NCBI RefSeq assembly: GCF_001040945.1 | Contig: NZ_CP011930.1 | Coordinates: forward strand, 310,001-374,000 | DNA length: 64,000 nucleotides | Reading direction: 5' to 3' | Source: Herbaspirillum seropedicae | GTDB lineage: Bacteria; Pseudomonadota; Gammaproteobacteria; Burkholderiales; Burkholderiaceae_D | Shown here: positions 54,909 to 64,000 of the stretch, in pieces | Numbering within the stretch: the stretch's first letter is position 1 | How the letters are laid out: each line of letters starts with the position of its first letter | Translations under genes and position numbers: made by a program | Notes under the pieces: generated by a model | The model's input: only the letters and a program-made list of their open reading frames with translations | Database searches by the model: none | Told to the model about the DNA's origin: nothing

Positions 54909-56365
54909 TGCGATTCGATTTCCGCCAGATGCTGGAATGGCTGCGCACCGCCGAAGCCGCCGCCTCCGCCCACACCGTGCCGGGCGTGGTCAATGCGCCG
55001 GCCGGCTTGCTCGCGCTCAACGATGTCGTGACCGACAGCCGCGCGGTCAAGCCCGGCAACGTTTTCGTCGCCCTGCGCGGCGAGCGTTTCGATGCCCATG
55101 ACTTCCTCGACGCCGTGGCTGACCAGGGCGCCGCTGCCGTGGTGGTCGAACGCGTACCGCCGGGGCTGGCGCTGCCGGCCATCGTGGTGCCCGACACCCG
55201 CGCCGCACTGGGCCAGATCGCCCATGGCTGGCGCATGCAGCGGCAGATTCCGGTCATTGGCGTCACCGGCAGCAACGGCAAGACCACCGTCAAGGAAATG
55301 ATCGCCACCATCCTCGCAGCAGCTTTTGGCGAGGAGGGCTATCTGGGCACGCGTGGCAATTTCAATAACGAGATCGGCGTGCCGCTGACCTTGTTCCGCC
55401 TGCGCGCACAGCACCAGGCCGCCGTCATCGAGATGGGCATGAACCATCCGGGCGAGATCGCGGTGCTCTCGCGCATTGCCGCGCCCACGCTGGGCCTGGT
55501 CAACAATGCCCAGCGCGAGCATCAGGAATTCATGGCCACCGTGGAAGCGGTGGCGCGCGAGAACGGCGCGGTGATCCGCCACCTGCCGGCCGATGGCGTG
55601 GCCGTGTTCCCGGCCGATGACGATTTCACGCCGCTCTGGCGCGAAGAGGCCGGGGCGCGTCGTGTGCTGAGCTTTGGCCTGAGTGCACAAGCCGACGTCA
55701 GCGCCAGCTATCAGGCCACGGCCTTTGGCAGCACCTTGCAAGTCGCCGTCAAGGGTCTGGCCGTGCCGCCAGCGCAGTTCAAGGTCGAGCTGGCCGCCGT
55801 GGGCGAGCACAATGTACGCAATGCCCTGGCCGCCGCCGCTTGCGCGCTCGGCGCCGGCATCGCCATCGAGGCCGTGGTGCGCGGGCTGGAGAGCTTTGCC
55901 CCGGTCAATGGCCGGCTGCAGCGCAAAGAGGCCAGAAGCGGCGCGCTGGTGATCGATGACACCTACAACGCTAACCCGGATTCGGTCCGCGCCGCCATCG
56001 ACGTGCTGGCCGCCATCGCCGGACCGCGTGTGCTGGTGCTGGGCGACATGGGCGAGGTCGGCGACCAGGGACCGCAGTTCCACGCCGAGATCGGCGCCTA
56101 TGCGCGCAGCCGTGGCATCCCGCTCTTCTTCGGCCTGGGCGAATTGACGAAACACGCCGTCACGGCCTATGGCGCCACACCGCAAGGGGTTGCGCAGGCC
56201 CTGCATTTCGACGACATCGCCGCACTCAATGCAGCGGTGGAGCAGGCCGCGCCGCAAGGTGCGACCGTTTTGGTAAAAGGTTCACGCTTCATGAAGATGG
56301 AGCGAGTTGTACAGCATCTGGTCAACGTTGAATCCCCCACGCAACATCAACAGGAGACCCATTAG
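54905..56365 (+). CDS. murF: UDP-N-acetylmuramoyl-tripeptide-D-alanyl-D-alanine ligase MurF
   Basis: MurF adds D-Ala-D-Ala to finish the UDP-MurNAc-pentapeptide. The 486-residue protein has the ATP-binding motif [11 protein letters not shown] (about 122-132), [10 protein letters not shown] in the middle domain, and [10 protein letters not shown], typical of the family, in the C-terminal third. It overlaps murE by 4 bases and ends one base before mraY. The D-Ala-D-Ala it uses comes from Ddl, encoded at the window end. Confidence 0.96.
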   Translation: MMRFDFRQMLEWLRTAEAAASAHTVPGVVNAPAGLLALNDVVTDSRAVKPGNVFVALRGERFDAHDFLDAVADQGAAAVVVERVPPGLALPAIVVPDTRAALGQIAHGWRMQRQIPVIGVTGSNGKTTVKEMIATILAAAFGEEGYLGTRGNFNNEIGVPLTLFRLRAQHQAAVIEMGMNHPGEIAVLSRIAAPTLGLVNNAQREHQEFMATVEAVARENGAVIRHLPADGVAVFPADDDFTPLWREEAGARRVLSFGLSAQADVSASYQATAFGSTLQVAVKGLAVPPAQFKVELAAVGEHNVRNALAAAACALGAGIAIEAVVRGLESFAPVNGRLQRKEARSGALVIDDTYNANPDSVRAAIDVLAAIAGPRVLVLGDMGEVGDQGPQFHAEIGAYARSRGIPLFFGLGELTKHAVTAYGATPQGVAQALHFDDIAALNAAVEQAAPQGATVLVKGSRFMKMERVVQHLVNVESPTQHQQETH

Positions 56366-56366
56366 C

Positions 56367-57536
56367 ATGCTGGTCTGGCTCGCACAGAATTTTCAACAGG
56401 ACTTCGGCTTCTTGCGCCTGTTCAACTTCATCACCTTCCGCGCGGTGTTCGCCACGCTCACGGCCTTGCTGATCGGCATGATCGCCGGCCCCGCCGTGAT
56501 CCGCATGCTCACCCGCATGAAGGTCGGCCAGGCCGTGCGCACCGACGGTCCGCAGACCCACCTGATCAAGTCCGGCACCCCGACCATGGGCGGCGTGCTG
56601 ATCCTGATCGGCATCGGCATTTCCACCCTGCTGTGGGCGGACCTGTCCAACCGCTTCGTCTGGATCGTGCTGATCGTCACGCTCGGCTTTGGCGCCATCG
56701 GCTGGGTCGATGACTACCGCAAGGTGGTCTATCGCGACCCGCAGGGCATGCGCTCGCGCGAGAAGTATTTCTGGCAATCGCTGATCGGCCTGGTGGCCGC
56801 CTTCTACCTGGCCTTCTCGGTCTCGGAAGTGAGCAACATGAAGGTCTTCGACCTGTTCGTGGCCTGGGTGCGTTCTGGCTTCAGCCTGGACCTGCCGCCC
56901 AAGGCCGACCTGATCGTACCCTTCTTCAAGACCGTCAGCTATCCGCTGGGCGTCTGGGGCTTCATCGCGCTGACCTATTTCGTCATCGTCGGCACCAGCA
57001 ACGCCGTGAACCTGACTGACGGCCTGGACGGCCTGGCCATCATGCCCACCGTGCTGGTGGGCGCGGCACTGGGCCTGTTTGCCTACCTGACCGGCAATGC
57101 CGCCTATGCCAAGTACCTGTTCATCCCGCATATCCCGGGCGCCGGTGAATTGCTGATCTTCTGCGGCGCCATGGGCGGCGCCGGGCTGGCCTTCCTCTGG
57201 TACAACGCCTACCCGGCGCAGGTGTTCATGGGCGACGTCGGCGCGCTGGCGCTGGGCGGCGCGCTGGGCACCATCGCCGTGATCGTGCGCCAGGAGATCG
57301 TGCTCTTCATCATGGGCGGCATCTTCGTGGTGGAGACACTGTCGGTGATGATCCAGGTGGCCTATTTCAAGTACACCAAGAAGCGTTTCGGCACCGGTCG
57401 ACGCGTGTTGTTGATGGCCCCGCTGCATCATCACTATGAGCAGAAGGGCTGGAAGGAAACCCAGGTGGTGGTGCGGTTCTGGATCATCACCATGATGCTG
57501 GTACTGCTGGGCCTGTCGACGCTGAAGCTGCGCTGA
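56367..57536 (+). CDS. mraY: Phospho-N-acetylmuramoyl-pentapeptide transferase MraY
   Basis: MraY transfers phospho-MurNAc-pentapeptide to undecaprenyl phosphate, making lipid I. The 389-residue membrane protein has about ten helices and the diagnostic GWVDDYRK and [10 protein letters not shown] motifs whose aspartates bind Mg2+. [10 protein letters not shown] near the C-terminus is also typical. I chose the start MLVWLAQN after AGGAGACCC; the open frame extends 20 codons upstream into murF without support. Confidence 0.96.
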   Translation: MLVWLAQNFQQDFGFLRLFNFITFRAVFATLTALLIGMIAGPAVIRMLTRMKVGQAVRTDGPQTHLIKSGTPTMGGVLILIGIGISTLLWADLSNRFVWIVLIVTLGFGAIGWVDDYRKVVYRDPQGMRSREKYFWQSLIGLVAAFYLAFSVSEVSNMKVFDLFVAWVRSGFSLDLPPKADLIVPFFKTVSYPLGVWGFIALTYFVIVGTSNAVNLTDGLDGLAIMPTVLVGAALGLFAYLTGNAAYAKYLFIPHIPGAGELLIFCGAMGGAGLAFLWYNAYPAQVFMGDVGALALGGALGTIAVIVRQEIVLFIMGGIFVVETLSVMIQVAYFKYTKKRFGTGRRVLLMAPLHHHYEQKGWKETQVVVRFWIITMMLVLLGLSTLKLR

Positions 57537-57557
57537 CCCGGGAGCCGGAAAAGATAC

Positions 57558-57591
57558 GCGCCCCCTTGCCATGTGGCCAGGCGGCGCTTTT
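57558..57591 (+). terminator. Possible attenuator in the mraY-murD gap
   Basis: GCGCC (57558-57562) and GGCGC (57583-57587) enclose an inner GCC/GGC pairing and are followed by TTTT (57588-57591). It lies in the only sizeable gap (94 bases) of the cluster. The stem is modest, so partial attenuation rather than full termination is more plausible. Confidence 0.4.
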
Positions 57592-57630
57592 GTAGCAGGC
57601 AGATTTGAAGAAGTGAGTTTGGAAACAACA

Positions 57631-59763
57631 ATGAACTATTCGGGCAAACACGTTCTGGTGCTCGGACTCGGTGAGTCCGGCCTGGCAATGGCGCGGTGGC
57701 TGGTCTACTGCGGCGCCAGCGTGCGCGTGGCCGATACCCGTGGCGAAGCAGCGCTGGCCGAGCGCCTGGCCGCGCTGCGCGCGGATGCGCCCGAGGCCCA
57801 GGCCGTGCTGGGACAGCCCTTGTCCCCGGCCTTGCTGGAGGGCGTGGATTTCGTCGCCGTCAGCCCGGGCCTGGCTCCCGAGGGCGAACTGGCGCCGCTC
57901 ATGCCCGCCATCGCCGAACGCAGCCTGCCGCTGTGGGGCGAGATCGAATTGTTTGCCCAGGCGCTGGTCGCCTTGCGCGAAGAGACCCTGTATCAACCCA
58001 AGGTGCTGGCCATCACTGGCACCAACGGCAAGACTACCGTGACGCGCCTGACCGGCCTGTTGTGCCAGCGCGCCGGCCTGTCGGTGCAGGTGGCCGGCAA
58101 CATCAGCCCGGCTGCACTGGATGTGCTGCGCGAAGCCGTGATCAGGGACAAGGTCTTCCTGGCCGAACTGGCCGAGCAGGACGCCCTGGCCGCGGCCCAG
58201 GCCGCCGCCGAAGCCGAGGCCCAGGCAGCCCAGCAGGCCGTGCTGGACGCGCAGCAGGAAGCCGAAGCCGAGAAACACCGCCGTGCCGCTGCCCGCATCG
58301 AAGAAGCGGCCTCCATTGCGGTGCCGGTGCTGCAGTCGCATCCCGTTGCGCCGGCATCCCTATCCGAATCTGAACAGGAGACGGCTGCGCAGCTGGACCT
58401 GCTGGATGCGGCCGACGCCTCCGGAGAGCATGCGCAGGACCATCAGCCGCCCGCCGCCGACGTATCGCCCAGCGCAGCAGAGGCAGCCAGCCAGGTCGAT
58501 GCAAGCGCTGCCGATGAGCCGGACACCAGCGAGAGGGTGGCCACCGATGAGGCTGACGCGGTGGCACAAGACGCGTCCGCCGCCGCCGCCGCCGCGACCC
58601 TGGACGTGGCTTCCGACGTAGTCCCGCAAGCCCAGCCGGATGCGCCCGCCACCACGGGCGAGGCCATGAACCTGGGAGACTTCATGGAAGTCTCGCGCAA
58701 GGCCGAGGAAGACGCGCTGGTCGAGGTGCCGCCGCCACCGCCGCCGGAGCCCACCTATCGCGGTTCCATGCCGCAGGCCTGGGTGCTGGAGTTGTCCAGC
58801 TTCCAGCTGCACACCACGCATAGCCTGCAGGCCGACGCCGCCACTGTGCTGAACCTGACCCAGGATCACCTCGACTGGCACGGCAGCATGGAACACTATG
58901 CCGCCGACAAGGCCCGCATCTTCGGCCAGCACACCGTGCGCGTGCTCAACCGCGACGATGCGCTGGTCATGCAGATGGCTGCTGCCGGTAGCGCGCTCTC
59001 GACCTTCGGACTGGATGAGCCGACCGCGCCCAACAGCTTCGGCCTGGTCAATGACAACGGCATGCTGTGGCTGGCCAATGCCTTCGTCCATGAAGATGAC
59101 GAAGTGCCCGAAGGCAAGCGCCGTCGCAAGCAGAAGGACATGCTGCCGCCGCCGGTCACCCTCAAGCGTCTGATGCCCGCCGACGCCCTCAAGATCCGCG
59201 GCGCACACAATGCGATGAACGCCCTGGCTGCGCTGGCCCTGTGCCGCGCCATCGATCTGCCGATGGCGCCGCTGCTGCACGGCCTGCGCGACTACACGGG
59301 TGAACCGCACCGGGTGGAGCTGGTGGGCGTGATCCAGGAGGTCGATTACTACGACGACAGCAAGGGCACCAATGTCGGCGCCACCGTGGCTGCGCTCAAC
59401 GGCCTGGGCCTGGGTGGACGTCCCAATCGCATCGTGTTGATCGCCGGTGGCGACGGCAAGGGCCAGGACTTTTCGCCGCTGGACCTGCCGGTGCAGAAAT
59501 ATGCCCGCGCGGTGCTGCTCATTGGCCGCGATGCGCCGGCCATACGCGCTGCGCTGGCCGACAGCGGTGTCGAGCTGATCGATTGCGCCAGCCTGGAAGC
59601 GGCCGTGGAAAAGGCGGGCGAGATCGCTACCGCCGGCGACATCGTGCTGCTTTCGCCGGCCTGCGCCAGCCTGGACATGTTCCGCAACTACGCCCACCGC
59701 GCCGAAGTCTTCGTCGATGCGGTGCGCGAACTGGCGCTCTCGCGCGGTGAGGTGCTGGCATGA
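57631..59763 (+). CDS. murD: UDP-N-acetylmuramoylalanine-D-glutamate ligase MurD with large insertion
   Basis: MurD adds D-glutamate to UDP-MurNAc-L-Ala. The 710-residue protein is far longer than usual (about 440-510). The N-terminal GLGESG, the ATP motif GTNGKTT (130-136), GNIS (157-160), the catalytic Glu in [10 protein letters not shown] (384-393), the carbamylated-Lys region [12 protein letters not shown]...DKARIF, and YDDSKGTN are all present, so the enzyme looks active. About 210 extra residues (roughly 171-380), Ala/Glu/Gln-rich then acidic and ending in a proline run, sit between GNIS and WVLELSS, where E. coli MurD has about 20. The reading frame is continuous with no stop. A TTG start a few codons earlier is possible. 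FtsW follows by overlap. Confidence 0.93.
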   Translation: MNYSGKHVLVLGLGESGLAMARWLVYCGASVRVADTRGEAALAERLAALRADAPEAQAVLGQPLSPALLEGVDFVAVSPGLAPEGELAPLMPAIAERSLPLWGEIELFAQALVALREETLYQPKVLAITGTNGKTTVTRLTGLLCQRAGLSVQVAGNISPAALDVLREAVIRDKVFLAELAEQDALAAAQAAAEAEAQAAQQAVLDAQQEAEAEKHRRAAARIEEAASIAVPVLQSHPVAPASLSESEQETAAQLDLLDAADASGEHAQDHQPPAADVSPSAAEAASQVDASAADEPDTSERVATDEADAVAQDASAAAAAATLDVASDVVPQAQPDAPATTGEAMNLGDFMEVSRKAEEDALVEVPPPPPPEPTYRGSMPQAWVLELSSFQLHTTHSLQADAATVLNLTQDHLDWHGSMEHYAADKARIFGQHTVRVLNRDDALVMQMAAAGSALSTFGLDEPTAPNSFGLVNDNGMLWLANAFVHEDDEVPEGKRRRKQKDMLPPPVTLKRLMPADALKIRGAHNAMNALAALALCRAIDLPMAPLLHGLRDYTGEPHRVELVGVIQEVDYYDDSKGTNVGATVAALNGLGLGGRPNRIVLIAGGDGKGQDFSPLDLPVQKYARAVLLIGRDAPAIRAALADSGVELIDCASLEAAVEKAGEIATAGDIVLLSPACASLDMFRNYAHRAEVFVDAVRELALSRGEVLA

Positions 59764-61025
59764 AACTGAACCTGTCATCGATGCGCAGCTGGCTGGGCGG
59801 CCTCAGGGAAGCCGCTCCGGCGGCGGCCGGTCGCGCCCGCAGTGGCCGTGGCGGCGCATCGGGCAGCATCGGTTTCGAGCAGCGCTCGCGCATGATGGAA
59901 TACGACCAGCCCCTGATCTGGGTGGTCCTGCTGTTGATGCTCTTCGGCATGGTGATGGTCTACTCGGCCTCGGTGGCCTTGCCAGATTCGCCCAAGTACG
60001 CCTCCTATTCGAACTACCATTTCCTGATCCGTCAGGCCATCTTCATCGTGCTCTCCATCATCGCGGGCGCGCTGGCCTTCCGCGTGCGCATCGAGACCTG
60101 GCAGAAGTGGGCGCCCTACCTGTTCGGCATCACCCTGATCCTGCTGCTGATGGTGCTGGTGCCGGGCGTGGGCAAGGGCGTCAATGGCGCCAAGCGCTGG
60201 CTGTCCTTGAAGATCATCAACCTGCAGCCGTCCGAACTGATGAAGCTCTTCATCGTCCTGTACGCAGCCGACTACACCGTGCGCAAGCAGGCGGTGATGC
60301 ACAAGCTGGTCAAGGGCTTCTTCCCCATGGCCGCAGCCGTCGGCCTGGTCGGGCTGCTGCTGCTGCTGGAGCCTGACCTGGGCGCCTTCGGCGTGATCGT
60401 CTGCATCGCCATGGGCATCCTGTTCCTGGGCGGCATCAATGGGGTCTGGTTCGGCGGCATCGGCGCGACCCTGGTTGGCGTGTTCTCGCTGGTCATCGTG
60501 ACCTCACCCTGGCGGCGCGAGCGCATCTTTGCCTACCTCAATCCCTGGGAAGAAGAAAACGCCCTGGGCAAGGCCTACCAGCTGTCGCACTCGCTGATCG
60601 CCTTCGGGCGCGGCGAGCTCTTCGGCGTGGGCCTGGGCAGCAGCGTGGAGAAGTTGCATTACCTGCCGGAAGCGCATACCGACTTCCTGCTGGCGGTGAT
60701 CGGCGAGGAACTCGGTTTTGTCGGCGTGCTGGTGGTGGTGCTGCTGTTCTACTGGCTGGTCAAGCATGCCTTCGAGATCGGCCGCCAGGCCATCGCCCTG
60801 GACCTGACCTTTGCCGGCCTGGTGGCCAAGGGCATCGGTATCTGGCTGGGCGTGCAGGCCTTCATCAACATGGGCGTGAACCTGGGCTTGCTGCCCACCA
60901 AGGGGCTGACGTTGCCGTTGATGAGCTACGGCGGTTCGGGCGTGCTGTTGAATTGCGTGGGCCTGGCCATCCTGTTGCGCATCGATTATGAAAACCGGGT
61001 GTTGATGCGCGGAGGTCGCCTATGA
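59760..61025 (+). CDS. ftsW: Probable peptidoglycan glycosyltransferase FtsW
   Basis: FtsW is the SEDS-family glycan polymerase of the septum, working with FtsI. The 421-residue protein has an N-terminal cytoplasmic extension of about 45 residues (Arg/Gly-rich) and about ten membrane helices. Conserved patterns are [31 protein letters not shown] and the C-terminal PLMSYGGSG. It overlaps murD by 4 bases and murG by 4 bases. Confidence 0.96.
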   Translation: MKLNLSSMRSWLGGLREAAPAAAGRARSGRGGASGSIGFEQRSRMMEYDQPLIWVVLLLMLFGMVMVYSASVALPDSPKYASYSNYHFLIRQAIFIVLSIIAGALAFRVRIETWQKWAPYLFGITLILLLMVLVPGVGKGVNGAKRWLSLKIINLQPSELMKLFIVLYAADYTVRKQAVMHKLVKGFFPMAAAVGLVGLLLLLEPDLGAFGVIVCIAMGILFLGGINGVWFGGIGATLVGVFSLVIVTSPWRRERIFAYLNPWEEENALGKAYQLSHSLIAFGRGELFGVGLGSSVEKLHYLPEAHTDFLLAVIGEELGFVGVLVVVLLFYWLVKHAFEIGRQAIALDLTFAGLVAKGIGIWLGVQAFINMGVNLGLLPTKGLTLPLMSYGGSGVLLNCVGLAILLRIDYENRVLMRGGRL

Positions 61026-62104
61026 GCGCGCCCCGCAAGTTGCTGATCATGGCGGCCGGCACCGGCGGCCATATCTTCCCGGGCCTGGCCATTGCCGACA
61101 CCATGCGCGCACGCGGCTGGGAAGTGAGCTGGCTGGGGACCTCGCACGGCATGGAGCGCGAGCTGGTGCCGTGCCATGGGGTGGAGATGGACAGCATCGT
61201 CTTCGCCGGCCTGCGCGGCAAGGGCTTGATGCATACCGTCAAGGGCGCGTGGCGTCTGGTGGCGAGCTTCTTCGATTGCTTCGCCATCCTGGGACGTCGC
61301 CGTCCGGATGTGGTCCTGGGCATGGGCGGCTACGTCACCGTGCCGGGTGGCGCGATGGCGCGCCTGCGCGGCAAGCCGCTGGTGCTGGTCAATGCCGACG
61401 CGGCGCTGTTGCTGTCGAACAAGGCGCTCACGCCGTTGGCCGACAAGGTCTTGTTCGGTTTCCCGGCGGATTTCGGCAAGGCCGCCGGCAAGGCCGAGGT
61501 GACCGGCAATCCGGTGCGCCAGGAAATCACCGCCTTGCCGCCGCCGGTCCAGCGTTATGCCGGTCGTCGTGGCCCGCTGAAGATCCTGGTGGTAGGCGGC
61601 AGCCTCGGCGCCAAGGTGTTGAACGAGACGGTCCCGGCCGCGCTGGCCCAGTTGCCGCTCGAGCAGCGCCCGCAGGTGACGCACCAGTCGGGCAAGCAGA
61701 ATATCGTCGCGCTGCGTGCGGCCTACGAGGCTGCAGGCGTAGAGGCCGAGGTACTCGACTTCATCGAGGACATGCCGCGCCGCTATGCCGAGGCTGATCT
61801 GGTGATCTGCCGCGCTGGCGCGATCACGGTGTCCGAGCTGACGGCAGCGGGCGTGGCCAGCGTGCTGGTGCCCTTGGTCGTCTCGACGACTTCGCAGCAG
61901 ATCGAAAATGCCCGCTGGATGGCCAAGAACAAGGCGGCGATTCACCTGCCGCAACGCGAACTGAGCCCGGACGCCCTGGCCGGTTTGCTGCAGAAACTGG
62001 ACCGCGCTGCATGCCATGAGATGGCGCAGGCGGCGTACGAACAAGGCCGGCGCGACGCCAATGAGGCGATCGCGCGCGTGCTGGAAGGACTGGTAACACC
62101 ATGA
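61022..62104 (+). CDS. murG: N-acetylglucosaminyltransferase MurG
   Basis: MurG adds GlcNAc to lipid I, giving lipid II. The 360-residue GT28 enzyme has the N-terminal [15 protein letters not shown] and the UDP-GlcNAc-binding segments [11 protein letters not shown] and [16 protein letters not shown]. Length is normal. It starts inside the ftsW stop and its own stop overlaps the murC start. Confidence 0.96.
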   Translation: MSAPRKLLIMAAGTGGHIFPGLAIADTMRARGWEVSWLGTSHGMERELVPCHGVEMDSIVFAGLRGKGLMHTVKGAWRLVASFFDCFAILGRRRPDVVLGMGGYVTVPGGAMARLRGKPLVLVNADAALLLSNKALTPLADKVLFGFPADFGKAAGKAEVTGNPVRQEITALPPPVQRYAGRRGPLKILVVGGSLGAKVLNETVPAALAQLPLEQRPQVTHQSGKQNIVALRAAYEAAGVEAEVLDFIEDMPRRYAEADLVICRAGAITVSELTAAGVASVLVPLVVSTTSQQIENARWMAKNKAAIHLPQRELSPDALAGLLQKLDRAACHEMAQAAYEQGRRDANEAIARVLEGLVTP

Positions 62105-63528
62105 AGCATCGCGTCAAGAATATCCATTTCGTCGGCATCGGCGGCTCCGGCATGAGCGGCATCGCTGAAGTGCTGCTCAACCTCGGCTATGGCGTCTCGG
62201 GTTCCGACCTCGGCAGCAACGCCGCCACCCAGCGCCTGGCGCAACTGGGCGCGTGCATCCGCTATGGCCATGCGGCCGGGAATATCGAAGGCGCCGACGC
62301 CATCGTCACTTCCACCGCCGTCAAAGGCGACAATCCGGAAGTGCTGGCGGCCCGCAAGAAACACATCCCCATCGTGCCGCGCGCGGTCATGCTGGGCGAG
62401 CTGATGCGGTTGAAGAAGGGCATCGCCATTGCCGGCACCCACGGCAAGACCACCACCACCAGCCTGGTGGCAAGCGTCCTGGCCCAGGGCGGACTGGACC
62501 CGACCTTCGTCATCGGCGGCCGCCTCACCAGCGCGGGCGCCAATGCCAAGTTGGGCACCGGCGAATTCATCGTGGCCGAGGCTGATGAGTCGGATGCGTC
62601 CTTCCTCAACCTCACACCCGTGATCGAAGTCATCACCAATATCGATGCCGATCACATGGAAACCTACAACCATGATTTCGCGCGCCTGAAACAGGCCTTC
62701 GTCGAGTTCACCCAGCGCCTGCCGTTCTATGGCGTGGCCGTGCTGTGCCTGGATGACCCGCACGTGCGCGAGATCATGCCCATGGTCTCCAAGCCCATCC
62801 TCACCTATGGCTTCCACGAAGACGCCGATGTGCGCGCCATCGATGCCAAGGCGGTGGACGGCAAGATGGAATTCACCGTGATCCAGGATGGCTATGCGCC
62901 CATGCAGGTGAGCCTGAACCAGCCCGGCATGCACAATGTCCAGAACGCCTGCGCCGCCATCGCCATCGCGCGCGAGCTGGACGTGGACGATGCCGCCACC
63001 CAGAAGGCGCTGACCGAATTCAACGGCGTGGGCCGCCGCTTCACCCGCTACGGCGAGGTGCCGCTGTGGGACGCCGAAGGCAAGCCGGCCGGTCACTTCA
63101 CCCTGGTGGACGACTATGGCCATCACCCCGTGGAGACCGCCGCCACCATCGCCGCCGCCCGTGGCGCCTATCCGGGCCGTCGCCTGGTGCTGGCCTTCCA
63201 GCCGCATCGCTATACCCGCACCCGCGATCTGTTCGAAGACTTCGTCAAGGTCTTGTCCTCGCCCGATGTGCTGGTGCTGGCCGAGGTGTACTCCGCCGGC
63301 GAAGCGCCCATCGTGGCCGCCGATGGCCGTTCGCTGGCGCATGCGCTGCGCGCGGCGGGCAAGGTGGAGCCGGTGTTCGTGGACGATATCGGCGATATGC
63401 CTGAGACCATCCGCAATGTGGTGCGCGATGGCGACGTCGTCATGACCATGGGCGCGGGTTCGATCTCGGCGGTGCCGGGTCGTCTTACCGCCCAGGCCGA
63501 TGTGAAGAATGAACAGGGGGCAGCATGA
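62101..63528 (+). CDS. murC: UDP-N-acetylmuramate-L-alanine ligase MurC
   Basis: MurC adds L-alanine to UDP-MurNAc, the first of the Mur ligase steps. The 475-residue protein has the N-terminal [11 protein letters not shown], the ATP motif [11 protein letters not shown] (about 116-126), EADESDASF and DDYGHHPVE, all typical of MurC. It overlaps murG and ddl by 4 bases each. No murB gene lies between murC and ddl, unlike some gammaproteobacteria. Confidence 0.96.
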   Translation: MKHRVKNIHFVGIGGSGMSGIAEVLLNLGYGVSGSDLGSNAATQRLAQLGACIRYGHAAGNIEGADAIVTSTAVKGDNPEVLAARKKHIPIVPRAVMLGELMRLKKGIAIAGTHGKTTTTSLVASVLAQGGLDPTFVIGGRLTSAGANAKLGTGEFIVAEADESDASFLNLTPVIEVITNIDADHMETYNHDFARLKQAFVEFTQRLPFYGVAVLCLDDPHVREIMPMVSKPILTYGFHEDADVRAIDAKAVDGKMEFTVIQDGYAPMQVSLNQPGMHNVQNACAAIAIARELDVDDAATQKALTEFNGVGRRFTRYGEVPLWDAEGKPAGHFTLVDDYGHHPVETAATIAAARGAYPGRRLVLAFQPHRYTRTRDLFEDFVKVLSSPDVLVLAEVYSAGEAPIVAADGRSLAHALRAAGKVEPVFVDDIGDMPETIRNVVRDGDVVMTMGAGSISAVPGRLTAQADVKNEQGAA

Positions 63529-64000
63529 TCAGCCAGGACCAGATCAAGGCCTTTGGCCGCGTCGGCGTGCTCTTCGGTGGCCGTTCGGCCGAGCGCGAAG
63601 TGTCGATGATGTCGGGCAACGGTGTCTTGCAGGCCTTGCGCAGCAAGGGCGTGGACGCCCATCCCTTCGATCCGGCCGAGCGCAGCCTGGGTGAGTTGCA
63701 GGCCGAGCAGTTCGATCGCGTCTTCATCGCCCTGCATGGCCGCTATGGCGAGGACGGCACCTTGCAAGGCGCGCTGGAACAGATGGGCCTGCCCTACACG
63801 GGACCGGGCGTGATGTCTTCCAGCATCGCCATGGACAAGGTCATGACCAAGCGCATCTGGCTCTCGCATGGGCTGCCCACGCCGCGCTTCCTGACTCTGG
63901 ACGCCCAGGCGACCACCCGCGAACAGCTGCGCCTGGTGCCCGATACGCTGGGCCTGCCGCTGATGCTCAAGGCGCCGCACGAGGGCTCCACCATCGGCAT
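63525..64000 (+). CDS. ddl: D-alanine-D-alanine ligase, 5' part
   Basis: Ddl joins two D-alanines for use by MurF. The first 158 residues are present; the gene continues past the window edge. [14 protein letters not shown] (about 14-27) is the N-terminal family signature. [17 protein letters not shown] and [16 protein letters not shown] are also conserved, and the chain breaks in the ATP-grasp lysine region [11 protein letters not shown]. It starts on ATG overlapping the murC stop. Confidence 0.95.
   Translation, partial: MISQDQIKAFGRVGVLFGGRSAEREVSMMSGNGVLQALRSKGVDAHPFDPAERSLGELQAEQFDRVFIALHGRYGEDGTLQGALEQMGLPYTGPGVMSSSIAMDKVMTKRIWLSHGLPTPRFLTLDAQATTREQLRLVPDTLGLPLMLKAPHEGSTIG

Noticed and set aside
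58141..58770. MurD insertion as a frameshift or fused second gene
   Set aside because: The frame runs through without a stop, both flanks are normal MurD in the same frame, and the insert shows no start site or known domain.

Overview
The window reads as GC-rich chromosomal DNA of a betaproteobacterium, most probably Herbaspirillum or a close Oxalobacteraceae relative. This is inferred from the gene content, the order of the division and cell-wall (dcw) genes, an MraZ-controlled promoter, an A-type RNase P RNA, and an efflux locus laid out like the Burkholderia ceo/bpeEF loci. No species was confirmed by search. I saw no transposase, integrase, prophage gene, CRISPR array or tRNA gene.

Layout. 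0-4.4 kb (minus): a TonB uptake operon, exbD-tonB-receptor-exbB. 4.5-10.8 kb: single genes (membrane protein, small winged-helix regulator, CDP-diacylglycerol diphosphatase, a divergent LysR/SDR pair, YegD-like Hsp70, aldo/keto reductase). 10.9-13.2 kb: a CHASE2 adenylate cyclase. 13.2-18.2 kb: a 600-base leader with a possible small RNA, then a four-gene cassette (B12-binding radical SAM enzyme, split transketolase, nucleotide-sugar-type SDR) that I cannot match to a described pathway. 18.2-25.5 kb: a two-partner secretion operon (TpsB transporter, 1422-residue TpsA adhesin, FecR-domain protein). 25.6-31.9 kb: a metallo-beta-lactamase-fold putative cyclic-nucleotide phosphodiesterase divergent from a GAF/HD-GYP protein, a ClpP-like membrane protein and a SulP transporter. 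31.9-40.9 kb: a DUF1993 protein and an RND efflux operon (lipase-like protein, adaptor, pump, outer-membrane channel) divergent from a LysR regulator. 41-48.9 kb: an AraC regulator with aldo/keto reductase, a secreted ABM protein, a MarR regulator under a 16-bp-arm palindromic operator, an HpaI-type aldolase with a D-amino-acid dehydrogenase, rnpB, an enoyl-CoA hydratase-family enzyme and HU.

49.7-64 kb is the dcw cluster: mraZ, rsmH, ftsL, ftsI, murE, murF, mraY, murD, ftsW, murG, murC and the start of ddl, cut by the window edge. Its genes mostly overlap by about 4 bases, so translation is probably coupled. The only sizeable gap, mraY-murD, holds a possible attenuator hairpin. MurD carries an insertion of about 210 Ala/Glu/Pro-rich residues, the oddest feature of an otherwise conserved region.

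The best candidates for undescribed biology are the radical SAM/transketolase/SDR cassette with its leader, the expanded MurD, the LlpE-like protein whose nucleophile serine is replaced by aspartate, and the FecR partner of the TpsB/TpsA pair.
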